From Sphingobacterium kitahiroshimense (GTDB lineage: Bacteria > Bacteroidota > Bacteroidia > Sphingobacteriales > Sphingobacteriaceae), in assembly GCF_025961315.1 (NCBI RefSeq), contig NZ_JAOQNK010000001.1, forward strand, positions 3,162,001 to 3,226,000: DNA of 64,000 nt, read 5' to 3'. The notes beneath the pieces were generated by a model. It saw only the letters and a list, made by a program, of their open reading frames with translations, searched no databases and was not told the DNA's origin. The position numbers were made by a program, and so were the translations under genes. Of this stretch, positions 44,301 through 52,058 are shown piece by piece. Within the stretch, counting starts at the first letter, position 1, and the number at the start of each line of letters is the position of its first letter.

Positions 44301-45081
44301 TTGGCAACGCAATGATGAGATTGGTGGGCTTATTAAAGAATACAATTTAATGATATTAAAACTTGAGGATTATGCAAATAAAATAAAGGATAATGAAAGG
44401 GAGTCTACTTGGCGAGAAATGGCACAGCAAGTTGCTCATGAGATCAAAAATCCACTGACACCAATGAAACTTGGGATCCAACAATTGACAAAATCTTATC
44501 ATGATAACGATGCAAAATTTGAGGAGCGTTTTAAACGTATCACTGCATCTTTTATTGAACAAATCAATAGTTTAACCCATATAGCTAAAGAATTCTCAGC
44601 CTTTGCAAAATTACCAGATACTAAATATGAAAAGGTCAATTTGGTGGAAAAAATTAATAAATCAATTGCTGTATATAGTCAAAATCCGCATGCTCAGATT
44701 CAATTAATGAATCAAACAAATCAGGCTTCTATATTTGTAGAAGCTGACCGGGATCAATTATTAAGAACGTTTAATAACTTACTGAAAAATGCTATTGAAG
44801 CAGGTTTTGGAAAAAGGAAAATAAAAATTGATATCAGCATTTCAAATGGAGAACATGATACATACATTATTAAAATAAAGGATAACGGCCTAGGTATTCC
44901 ACAAGAAATGCGGGCAAAAATCTTTGAAATTAACTTTACGACTAAAAGCTCCGGAACGGGACTTGGGTTAGTTTTTGTTAAGAAAACAATTGAAGCCATG
45001 GGTGGAACTGTAAAATTCGATTCTATAGAGGATCAGGGAACGACATTTCAAATTACTGTACCGAAATACAGAGGTTCATAG
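41338..45081 (+). CDS. Very large multi-pass sensor histidine kinase
   Basis: A 1247-residue kinase starting at GTG. An N-terminal helix (7-26) and an extracytoplasmic domain (27-205) precede a block of about seven or eight hydrophobic segments (205-470), a second outside region (about 475-690), two more helices near 710 and 770, a third outside loop and a last helix near 940-960. Then come HAMP (960-1015), HisKA with the phosphoacceptor in MAQQVAHEIKNPLTPMKLG (His near 1035), and HATPase_c (NLLKNAIEAG, DNGLGIP, GTGLGLVFVKK). The kinase core is NtrY-like. No response regulator adjoins it, so its partner is unknown. Confidence 0.85.
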   Translation: MPISSKIRILLILLTLSFIVTAITLQKSITSKDILNFETANLESKIHEKEEVIDELFADPIILKTFKNAEKYPEQSYHILEKYNKDEGIALFIFKNHELLLWSTNLFVPLTDAGLKNPVNYIATNDRSFVVKKKEIGNTTVLAYVMVKKYFNINNEYFTKAFSPLITKSTNIEIADYDDNVSIKNIYSKDKTYLFSIKLKSGQVQNIFSILQTLCWILAATCFITLIHNLAKLLVNKEKIIPGILLYLTALIVLRYLDLNSNWLNIHANLGIFNPKNYAYNYLFPNIWGLLITVFFIFLFILFLYNIKDSFSIEKYLKKKGSKIIFAVLSILSVYFFFTILYRTLGTLITHSTTTVVDFTKLVELNIFTWIDLFIMCVSLVTLILYIDLVISNIKKLQISDTVLINIHLSCLILFILIGTSLSENNGLVNILLALIILIRSFNSFLKKKFRLATHIIVIILLSTIFSIYHGHFFKMKKLENMKLFISNLEAEDDINAISLYTEIEKDILNDEQLKHLFKISLPNTNTQTISEYIEKKYLSGYLSRYEFLGFYYNNNKELAPYKNNKVDEYREKVIKNSLKISNNFYRLNSELGTHEYFSIINIQIDKQNTVSLYLNLKNRSFNYSLPYPDILVDSRLNKMEAQSFNNSSIALFKDGNLVTQYGKYNYPSHDNGYPKKLGEYINLDSRDDYFHIMYRPNNYTTFLVSYPKETPWEYLATASFLFLVIFIFFSISSCVRYGFKILKNKSFKIRSIKYHFLFLVNSIQYSSRIQTLFISSIVLAILISGIISFVSISMQLSYNNTLEREKTVTDISKRLESIVSTASTAEEKEERLIYYLKLLSESLSKDFSLYSKSGRLLFSSQPKIYDLNILSTFINPSAFRKLSLLKKSETIEEEVVGDFRYESSYATIRDENYATIAYLGIPNFNAQKDDNLNKNLLLNTLINIYSLIIIGFGFYAAFVANKITEPLNLISKKIAQTNLGQQNEPLFWQRNDEIGGLIKEYNLMILKLEDYANKIKDNERESTWREMAQQVAHEIKNPLTPMKLGIQQLTKSYHDNDAKFEERFKRITASFIEQINSLTHIAKEFSAFAKLPDTKYEKVNLVEKINKSIAVYSQNPHAQIQLMNQTNQASIFVEADRDQLLRTFNNLLKNAIEAGFGKRKIKIDISISNGEHDTYIIKIKDNGLGIPQEMRAKIFEINFTTKSSGTGLGLVFVKKTIEAMGGTVKFDSIEDQGTTFQITVPKYRGS

Positions 45082-45137
45082 CAAAATATTCGTCATGATT
45101 GGGCGGAATTTAGATTAACAATATACAAAATGCGAGG

Positions 45138-45178
45138 TAAAGAAATAAGGAGTTCAAATTGAACTCCTTATTTCTTTA
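45138..45178. terminator. Bidirectional terminator with 20-base perfect arms
   Basis: Arms 45138-45157 and 45159-45178 around a single base, between the sensor kinase and the convergent coiled-coil gene. Confidence 0.85.
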
Positions 45179-45211
45179 TCGTATGGCTCGTAATAAACAA
45201 TGTATATAGTA

Positions 45212-46138
45212 CTATTTTAATACAACAGTTGATCTTCCCATGATTGCATTGTCGGCATACAAAAGAACAGTATAAGCTCCCTTAGTGAACTTTTTATCGT
45301 CTTTCCAATATAATGAATATTCTTCACCATGATTGGTAAAGTCTATTGTGCTTTTAAAAGTATATTGGAGTTTTTCACTATGTGCATAAAAAGTATTGTC
45401 ATCCTGATTGATAATAAGATTACCTTGAGGATCAATAATACGTACAAAAATATCTTTTTTCCCCACTTTTGCAAGGGTATTATCTGCGATATTAAAATTT
45501 ATACTTAATTTATCAACTCTCTTTGCCCTTTCCTCTACTTCAACTTTATCGTTTCTTTTTTCCTGTAGTCCATAAACCGCAATATTAGAAACTTTGATAG
45601 CTGCAGCGACATTTACCTTTGACGCTAAATTTGTATTTGAGCTTTCCAAATTACTAATCTTAGTGGAGGAAGCTGAGACTTCCTTTTGTAATAAGCTATT
45701 CTTCTCCGCTAGAATTTTATTTTCCTGAATAAGTCTATTAACATCCAAACTAAAATATGCAACTTCACTTTTCAACGAAGTAATTGTCGACTGTGCATGA
45801 TCAATATCACTCTGTGACAATTGTTTCTGCGCTAATTTAGTTCGTAAGTCTATGATTTTTTTTCTTGCATTTTGTTCTTTCTCGATTAAAGGAGGAGATA
45901 ATTGAATATTTTCAATTTTCATTTTATCGAGCTCTGCTTCAATACGATCGATCTCCACTTCAAGGTTCTCTTTTTCAACCGTTAGTGCATAGACCTTCTC
46001 TCCTGAAGACTTAAATTTAACATAAAAATAAACATTTGTGACAATAAGCGCCGCGATTGCTATTATAAAAAAATAAACTTTTGATGTATTTTTCTTAATC
46101 TCTTCCTGCTTATTACCTTTTACTAATTCAGTTTCCAT
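45212..46138 (-). CDS. Membrane-anchored coiled-coil protein with a C-terminal beta domain
   Basis: A 308-residue protein: short cytosolic N-terminus (KGNKQEEIKKNTSK), one helix at about 21-41, a long coiled coil (about 48-178: VEIDRIEAELDKMKIE and similar heptads), and a beta-rich C-terminal domain (about 190-308) ending in KGAYTVLLYADNAIMGRST. The topology suggests a periplasmic rod with a sandwich-like head. It is not a recognised SMC or TolA protein. Function unknown. The orphan GMD-like gene lies just upstream on the same strand. Confidence 0.65.
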   Translation of the reverse strand: METELVKGNKQEEIKKNTSKVYFFIIAIAALIVTNVYFYVKFKSSGEKVYALTVEKENLEVEIDRIEAELDKMKIENIQLSPPLIEKEQNARKKIIDLRTKLAQKQLSQSDIDHAQSTITSLKSEVAYFSLDVNRLIQENKILAEKNSLLQKEVSASSTKISNLESSNTNLASKVNVAAAIKVSNIAVYGLQEKRNDKVEVEERAKRVDKLSINFNIADNTLAKVGKKDIFVRIIDPQGNLIINQDDNTFYAHSEKLQYTFKSTIDFTNHGEEYSLYWKDDKKFTKGAYTVLLYADNAIMGRSTVVLK

Positions 46139-46301
46139 TACCCTTGAATTCCATTTATATTTGACTTATTAAGTCATAGTAGATACATGTCTACAACAAA
46201 TATTATTCCAAATTTAAATTTTAACAATATTAAAAGAATAATATCTTAAGTCTTAAGGACAACTTTTGAACATTTCAAGCTCAAAGCGTCTCAAAGCTTA
46301 A

Positions 46302-46787
46302 TTAGGACTGTTTTTTCACAATCATTAAATTACTCATAATCAATTCCTTAATAAAGCTATCAAAATGAATCTCCGTTTCGAAATGACCAATATAGTGCTG
46401 TACTAAATGTTTTTCTATTGTTCCATTCAAATCAATTGAAACAGAGGTTTGATCTTCAATTTTAACGACAGTTTGTCCAAATTTTATATATTCTTTGTCT
46501 ATCTTCAACAGGTCCAATCGTTCCTCCTCAATATCAATAATTACACCCTTCTCTAATTCTCCTCTTCCACAGAATTCTATTTCTATCCCCAATTCGGCAA
46601 AGCTCATTCTTATTAAATCACGTATGGTAATATCTTTGGCTACATATTCCTCCCCAAAATTAAATTGAGATTTTTCCATCCAATATAAATGAGCAGATAA
46701 ATCCTTGATATATATTCTATTTTCTAGACCAAGAGCGATATGAACCACCTCCCTTATAATTTTTTGTACAATATTTTTTTCGATCAA
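46302..46787 (-). CDS. Free-standing, diverged C-terminal domain of GDP-mannose 4,6-dehydratase type
   Basis: A 161-residue protein with a TTG start. VQKIIREVVHIALGLENRIY and DLIRMSFAELGIEIEFCGRG followed by ELEKGVI match the C-terminal substrate-binding half of GDP-mannose dehydratases (compare E. coli Gmd: [35 protein letters not shown], EEKGI). The whole N-terminal Rossmann half is missing, so NADP binding and the catalytic TYxxxK are absent. The DPRYFRP motif position reads KIEDQTSVSID. The frame is intact over 161 codons. Either a repurposed domain or an old remnant under little decay; function unknown. Confidence 0.6.
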   Translation of the reverse strand: MIEKNIVQKIIREVVHIALGLENRIYIKDLSAHLYWMEKSQFNFGEEYVAKDITIRDLIRMSFAELGIEIEFCGRGELEKGVIIDIEEERLDLLKIDKEYIKFGQTVVKIEDQTSVSIDLNGTIEKHLVQHYIGHFETEIHFDSFIKELIMSNLMIVKKQS

Positions 46788-46837
46788 AGTACTATTTCTA
46801 AAATTAGAAAATTTGTTAAATAAAAAATTTTAAACAA

Positions 46838-46866
46838 GTAAAGCTATAGTTTCCTATAGCTTTATC
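46838..46866 (-). terminator. Hairpin downstream of the lipoprotein gene at 46886
   Basis: AAAGCTATAG/CTATAGCTTT arms (46841-46850 and 46855-46864) with a T-rich flank on the minus strand. Confidence 0.55.
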
Positions 46867-46885
46867 TATCTTCAAAAAGAATATC

Positions 46886-47443
46886 TTAATTTACTCTTGA
46901 AAAAGTGAACACTAAATATGCTTCGCCATTTGTAATGGTTACCGGCATACGCATAACTAATTTACTAGCGTCTGAGTATGATAAATCTAAACGGTAGCCT
47001 GTAATAACATTTTTAGCTTTATCGCCAGCATAAATCTTTTTAAACTGAAACTGTGGCTGTCCGTTATTCTTTCCTGGATTGAAGATAGACCATATAATAT
47101 CTCTGGAAGCACCAGGGGCACATAATTTACCGTCTGCTGAAAATGAGATGTTTCCTTTGCCATTACCTGGCAATGTCCAAGTACTTCCTATAAAGCATTC
47201 AGCAGGTGCTTCTTCAAATACACTTTTAATGGTATAAGATGCGGGTAAATTCTCGCGATCAATAGTGTTTAAAACCCAAGTTCCTTTTACAGCTCCTTTC
47301 CAGTCAGAGGCACTAGGCCCTGTAGACATCGCAGTAGATGAAGAACTAGATGCTGTTCCTTTTGGTTGCATACTACAAGCCGAAAAAAGAAACAAACTCA
47401 ACATGAGAGTTGTGATAGATAAAAGAACTCGATTCATATTCAT
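46886..47443 (-). CDS. Lipoprotein, lipocalin-like, unknown function
   Basis: A 185-residue lipoprotein: signal MNRVLLSITTLMLSLFLF with lipobox FSAC (lipidated Cys near 23), a Ser-rich linker, then KGTWVLNTIDRENLPASY, the 'G-x-W' opening of small lipocalin-like domains of this phylum. A short loop with two cysteines (ECFIGSTW and KLCAPGAS) may form a disulfide. Probably outer-membrane or inner-membrane anchored, facing the periplasm. Divergent from the membrane protein at 47494 with 50 bases between. Confidence 0.7.
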   Translation of the reverse strand: MNMNRVLLSITTLMLSLFLFSACSMQPKGTASSSSSTAMSTGPSASDWKGAVKGTWVLNTIDRENLPASYTIKSVFEEAPAECFIGSTWTLPGNGKGNISFSADGKLCAPGASRDIIWSIFNPGKNNGQPQFQFKKIYAGDKAKNVITGYRLDLSYSDASKLVMRMPVTITNGEAYLVFTFSRVN

Positions 47444-47464
47444 TAATTTTATAGTTACTTATTG

Positions 47465-47472
47465 TATTTTTG
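47465..47472 (+). promoter_or_regulatory. Bacteroidota -7 box for the gene at 47494
   Basis: TATTTTTG, 21 bases before the ATG, in the short divergent gap. Confidence 0.4.
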
Positions 47473-47493
47473 CTGTAAATATAACAACAAATC

Positions 47494-47826
47494 ATGATTG
47501 AGACATCCAAAAATCATACCATTAGTAAGATTGTAGCAAAATCACTATTGCGTCTTTTCGTTTTACTTTTAGCACTAGCTTCTGTTCCTATATTATCGAA
47601 TAAGGGAACCCAGTCTAATTTAGATGCTAAACACGTTGCATTTCCAAATGAAATGGCAGTAGTTGCTCCTGCATTGCTCTTTATCATTTTTGTAGTTTTA
47701 CTGATTGTCATGTTAAAAAACAAATATTTAAGAGTCGATATTAATTGGCAATTCTCATTATGCACGATTTTCCTATTGATCTACTTAATTCTATTATACT
47801 CCCGTATATATCCCCTAATAGCATAA
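47494..47826 (+). CDS. Three-helix membrane protein, unknown function
   Basis: A 110-residue protein with three hydrophobic segments, about 14-34, 52-73 and 86-106. The loop between the first two (SNKGTQSNLDAKHVAFPNEM) is hydrophilic. No family with a known role is recognised. The flippase-like gene follows on the same strand after 82 bases. Confidence 0.55.
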   Translation: MIETSKNHTISKIVAKSLLRLFVLLLALASVPILSNKGTQSNLDAKHVAFPNEMAVVAPALLFIIFVVLLIVMLKNKYLRVDINWQFSLCTIFLLIYLILLYSRIYPLIA

Positions 47827-47908
47827 TCCAAATAAATACAATATCATTAATCAAATTAATATCTTTGAGAATTAATGAATAAAGTCAAAACATAGACTTA
47901 AATATCTA

Positions 47909-48820
47909 ATGAATAAAAAACTAATTTGGAAAATTGTTAAGAATATACTGAAAGTAGTTGTTACCGTTGCTGCTCTTTATTGGGTATTTAGTAAGGTTTC
48001 TATCCAAGATCTAAAAGATGCTCTATTAAAATCAAATCCGCTGTTCCTTTTATTCGCATTTTTAGCATATGCCATCTCAATTCTAATATCATCCTCTCGC
48101 TTACTTAGCTTCTTAACTGCAATCGGACTTCATGTTTCTGAGAGATATAATTTTAAACTTTATCAGCTTGGCTTGTTTTATAATCTTTTCTTGCCTGGAG
48201 GTGTTGGAGGTGATGGATATAAAATATACTTTCTTCGAAAAAAGTATAGTATTAAAGGTCGAAAGTTACTTGGAGCATTATTCTTTGACCGATTAAGTGG
48301 TCTGTGGGCGCTATGTTTAATAATTGCGGCATTAATCATTTTTATGCCTCAACTTGGAATTCCTAATTACTTAACAATTTTAGGATTTATCTTGGGTACA
48401 ACGCTTTATTATTTTTTGGTAGGCAAATTTTTCAATAATTTTAAGGCAAATTTCATCAAAACACATCTAAAAGCAATAGGTGTACAGTCAATGCAAGTAA
48501 TTGCTGCTATTATGATATTATACGCCCTAGGCTTTGATGGAAAATTTTCTCCTTATCTCTTTCTCTTTCTCGCTTCTTCATTAGTGGCAATAATTCCATT
48601 TTCCGTTGGAGGATTGGGTATGCGAGAGCTAGTTTATATGTGGGGAGCTAATTTTTTTCATCTTGATTCACATTTAGCTGTCTTGATTAGTCTACTATTT
48701 TATATTATATCGGCATTCATGGCCTTTACTGGTTCGTACTACATATTTCATCCCTCTGCATTAGGGACCGAAAAATTACCATCTGTTAAAGAAATAGAAG
48801 AATCTCAGACGGAAGATTAA
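47909..48820 (+). CDS. Lysylphosphatidylglycerol synthase TM-region / flippase-like protein (UPF0104)
   Basis: A 303-residue polytopic membrane protein with seven or eight helices. NLFLPGGVGGDGYKIYFLRK (near 90), LGALFFDRLSGLWAL and PFSVGGLGMRELVYMWGANF (near 230) are the family's hallmark motifs. Members are thought to move glycolipids or aminoacyl lipids across the membrane; here the synthase domain is absent. It is followed after 10 bases by an SDR gene. A second, distant paralogue is encoded at 56757-57734. Confidence 0.8.
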   Translation: MNKKLIWKIVKNILKVVVTVAALYWVFSKVSIQDLKDALLKSNPLFLLFAFLAYAISILISSSRLLSFLTAIGLHVSERYNFKLYQLGLFYNLFLPGGVGGDGYKIYFLRKKYSIKGRKLLGALFFDRLSGLWALCLIIAALIIFMPQLGIPNYLTILGFILGTTLYYFLVGKFFNNFKANFIKTHLKAIGVQSMQVIAAIMILYALGFDGKFSPYLFLFLASSLVAIIPFSVGGLGMRELVYMWGANFFHLDSHLAVLISLLFYIISAFMAFTGSYYIFHPSALGTEKLPSVKEIEESQTED

Positions 48821-48830
48821 ATAAATAAAC

Positions 48831-49538
48831 ATGGCAAATATTATAATAACAGGAGCAAGCAGTGGAATTGGGTTTGAAGCTGTATTGGATCTCACGGCAA
48901 AAAAAGAAAATAATGTTATCGCACTTGCTCGATCTGCAGATAAACTAAAGCGCCTTCACGAAATTGCTAAGGATTTGAATTTCGACGGGGGTAATTTATA
49001 TCCAGCTCAGTTTGATATTGTTTATGATGATTATCAAACTTTATTACCATTTATCAAATCAAAATTTGAACAGGTAGATATCCTGATCAATAATGCAGGA
49101 GTGCTTATCAATAAACCTTTTATGGATAGTTCATTGGAAGAAATTGCATCGATGTTTCAAACCAATGTATTGGCACATGCTAATATGATTCAACATATCG
49201 TCCCTTTAATGCCCGAAGGATCTCATATTCTCAATATAGGAAGTATGGGCGGTTTTCAAGGCTCTTCCAAGTTTAGTGGCTTAGCGGCTTATTCTTCTAG
49301 TAAAGCAGCCTTGGCAGTATTAACAGAGTGCTTGGCTGAAGAATTTAAGGATAAAGGTATCCGCGTAAATTGTCTTGCTCTTGGATCTGCACAAACTGAA
49401 ATGTTTGAAGCAGCTTTTCCGGGAATAGAAGCTGGTAAACTCGCTTTTGAGATGGGAAGATATATTGCGGAATTTGCTCAAAATGGACATCAATATTATA
49501 ATGGTAAAATTCTACCTGTAGCATTAACAACTCCTTAA
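48831..49538 (+). CDS. Short-chain dehydrogenase/reductase
   Basis: A 235-residue classical SDR. Cofactor motif ITGASSGIGFEAV (TGxxxGxG), NNAGV near residue 87, a serine in LNIGSMGGFQGSS and the catalytic Tyr-x-x-x-Lys in YSSSKAAL. The residue after the second strand is not clearly acidic, so NADP is a reasonable guess. Substrate unknown. It is 10 bases behind the flippase-like gene, which suggests linked lipid or sugar metabolism. Confidence 0.85.
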   Translation: MANIIITGASSGIGFEAVLDLTAKKENNVIALARSADKLKRLHEIAKDLNFDGGNLYPAQFDIVYDDYQTLLPFIKSKFEQVDILINNAGVLINKPFMDSSLEEIASMFQTNVLAHANMIQHIVPLMPEGSHILNIGSMGGFQGSSKFSGLAAYSSSKAALAVLTECLAEEFKDKGIRVNCLALGSAQTEMFEAAFPGIEAGKLAFEMGRYIAEFAQNGHQYYNGKILPVALTTP

Positions 49539-49561
49539 TAAAAAGGTCTCAAAAGTAGCGC

Positions 49562-49613
49562 GCCCCCAGAAAGTGTTTAACTTTTCGGGGGCATTGCACA
49601 AAGATGCTTTTTT
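49562..49613 (+). terminator. Terminator after the SDR gene
   Basis: A GC-rich imperfect hairpin (GCCCCCAGAAAGT with ACTTTTCGGGGGC, 49562-49592), then GCAT...ATGC and T7. Confidence 0.65.
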
Positions 49614-51819
49614 ACAAACCAATATGTTCATTTTTATTGGATTTCGGTCCATCTTTACTGATTGCCTTTGGGTTATCTTTCAAGTAATGCCAAGTAATCT
49701 TATCTTCAAATTGTTGACCTTTCCCTGATGCTTTTACCTGGATAATATTATCCCCTTCTTTCAATTTAACATTTTGAAAAATATAATGGACATCAGTTTC
49801 TCCGATAACAAAGTTCTTTTCTTCAACACCATTGACCAACAAAATAGGTGTACCTAAATTAGAATAGACTGTCACCGGAGTAATCTCGTTTACTCTCTCA
49901 ATAACACGTCTTTGTGTCAGATATAATACAGGTTCTTTACTCCAGTTAGCTTTATACCAATAAAAAGGATCTTTCTTGAGTTTTCTATCAAACGTAACCA
50001 ATCCTTTATAATTCCTTGGCTCAACATTGAGTGCTGTAATCGGAGTCGCAAAGTCAAATGTGTTCCAAAGATAAGACGCTAAAAAGATCGGATGTCTTTT
50101 TATCGTTCCCCAATGTATTTCATGGAACTTTGTTGAAAATTCTTCAGGAAAAAATGCTGGATTCGCCCATTGATTACCTACATCTCCAACAACCTCTTGT
50201 TGATGACTAGGATTAGCCTCGGCTCCATACTCTGAAAAAATAATTTTATAATCTTTAAAATCTTTTGAGATTTGATCTGCCCACTTATCAACATCACGAA
50301 TAACGCCATTATACCATCCGAAATAATGATTGATCCCCTGTATATCTGCATTATTATTTACAGCATGGTTAATGACATTATAGCCGCTCACTTGCACCGT
50401 ATAGCGATATGGATCTTCGGTTTTAGCTAAATCATTTAATTTTGTCGTTAACTCGATTGTGTACGCATTAGGCGTATAAACCTCATTATGGAGACCCCAT
50501 GTATAAATAGAAGGATGATTATAGTTTTGTCTTATAAGTTCTGTCAATTGCTGTTTTGCATTTGCTTCCTCTAACGTCGTTACACGATTAACAAATGGGA
50601 TTTCTGCCCAAACAACAAATCCAATACTATCGCATTTTTCATAGAAGTATGCAGATTGTTGATAGTGAGCTAATCGAATAGTAGTTGCTCCAATTTCCTT
50701 GATGATAGCCAAATCTTCATCATGATCAGCATTTGATAACGCGGAACCCTTTCCCCATCGATCCTGATGTCTTGTTACTCCATACATTGGATACTTAATA
50801 TCATTCAAAAAGAATCCCTCTCCTGTTCTTAATTCAAATTTTCGTAAACCTAGAGGCTGAATCACTTCATCTAGTACAGTATTTCCATCAACAAGCTGTG
50901 TAACTACTTTATATAGATATGGGTCCTCCAGACCTTGCCATAAATGTGGATTTGTTAAATTAAAGTCTTGCATTACTTCTTGTCTACCCTGCGGAAGTAA
51001 ACGATATTTTTTTATATTCTTGGCTTTCACAGCACCGTTTTGTTCAAAAATCGTTGACACCACCTGTAAATCTCTTGCGTCATGATTTTTATTTTCAAGT
51101 TTCACTTTTAAATTTATTGATGCACTTTTTTTATTAACGTCCTTTTGACTTATATATACTCCTGAAGAAGCATAATCGGATACTGCAATATTAATCTTAT
51201 CCGTCACAATAAGTTCAACCGGACGATAAATACCACCATACATAGGGAATAGCGTATGATTGACTGGGATTACTTGTGGAGTTGCTTCATTGTTAACTTT
51301 TACAAGAATCTCATTCTCAACTCCAAATTTCAACATATTAGTCAATTCCAACACGAATGCAGAATAGCCCCCTTGATGTCTTCCCACAATCTGATAATTA
51401 CCATTTATAGCTGACGCATCATAAACTACATTTCCCTTTTCCTTCTTCGCAGGCAACGGTGAATTATTAATGTAAACTTCTGTGTTTGTATTTACACCTT
51501 CAAATTTTACAAAAATGCGCTTACCATTCCAAGAAGATTCGGGAATAAAAGTTTTACGATAATAGGCATCTCCTACATAAAATTTTTCATTAGATGTAAA
51601 TCGATCATTACGTACTTGCATATCTTTTGAGTTCCATGTATGGGGAACAGCTATAGATTTCCATGTTCCAGAAAAAACATTCCCATACTGTAAGAGATCT
51701 GTAGTAAAGGGGCCTTTTTTGAAAGCCCAATCTTGATTGAAAGAAATAACTTCTCTAGAAAAGGAAACTGAGGTTAAAATTGTTAAGAAAAATAAGGTGA
51801 CGATTGCCTTGAAATTCAT
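49612..51819 (-). CDS. Glycoside hydrolase family 2 enzyme (beta-galactosidase-like), exported
   Basis: A 735-residue enzyme if started at MNFKAIVTLFFLTILTSVSF, which is a signal peptide. Domains in order: jelly-roll sugar-binding domain (WAFKKGPF to about 200), immunoglobulin-like domain (about 210-320), TIM barrel from about 330 with the acid/base in GLHNEVYTPNAY and the nucleophile in IFSEYGAEANPSHQQ, then a C-terminal Ig-like module. GVTRHQDRWGKGSAL is a GH2 signature. Beta-galactosidase or beta-glucuronidase activity cannot be separated by eye. No susC/susD pair lies near it. Confidence 0.85.
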   Translation of the reverse strand: MNFKAIVTLFFLTILTSVSFSREVISFNQDWAFKKGPFTTDLLQYGNVFSGTWKSIAVPHTWNSKDMQVRNDRFTSNEKFYVGDAYYRKTFIPESSWNGKRIFVKFEGVNTNTEVYINNSPLPAKKEKGNVVYDASAINGNYQIVGRHQGGYSAFVLELTNMLKFGVENEILVKVNNEATPQVIPVNHTLFPMYGGIYRPVELIVTDKINIAVSDYASSGVYISQKDVNKKSASINLKVKLENKNHDARDLQVVSTIFEQNGAVKAKNIKKYRLLPQGRQEVMQDFNLTNPHLWQGLEDPYLYKVVTQLVDGNTVLDEVIQPLGLRKFELRTGEGFFLNDIKYPMYGVTRHQDRWGKGSALSNADHDEDLAIIKEIGATTIRLAHYQQSAYFYEKCDSIGFVVWAEIPFVNRVTTLEEANAKQQLTELIRQNYNHPSIYTWGLHNEVYTPNAYTIELTTKLNDLAKTEDPYRYTVQVSGYNVINHAVNNNADIQGINHYFGWYNGVIRDVDKWADQISKDFKDYKIIFSEYGAEANPSHQQEVVGDVGNQWANPAFFPEEFSTKFHEIHWGTIKRHPIFLASYLWNTFDFATPITALNVEPRNYKGLVTFDRKLKKDPFYWYKANWSKEPVLYLTQRRVIERVNEITPVTVYSNLGTPILLVNGVEEKNFVIGETDVHYIFQNVKLKEGDNIIQVKASGKGQQFEDKITWHYLKDNPKAISKDGPKSNKNEHIGL

Positions 51820-51898
51820 AATAATAAAATAAAGGTTTTGTTCAATAGTATCCATCATAAACATGATGATGGAGTGTAAAACAAAGATATAAACCTAA

Positions 51899-52039
51899 TT
51901 GTATTACAAAGAAGAATTTACTTTACTAGAAAACTACATAGAAGTTAATATTGAGCAAAAAAATGCTGTTGCATCACAGAAAACCAATTTACAACGTTAT
52001 CGTACTTTTACTAAAATAGAGATGATGTCACTTAAATAA
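51899..52039 (+). other. Possible gene remnant
   Basis: A 46-codon plus-strand frame from TTG, YYKEEFTLLENYIEVN to YRTFTKIEMMSLK, has protein-like composition but no proper start, and an in-frame TAA lies just upstream. It may be the 3' end of a lost gene or chance. It fills most of the gap between the GH2 gene and the hydrolase gene. Confidence 0.25.
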
Positions 52040-52058
52040 TACTAACTACAGGTTACTA

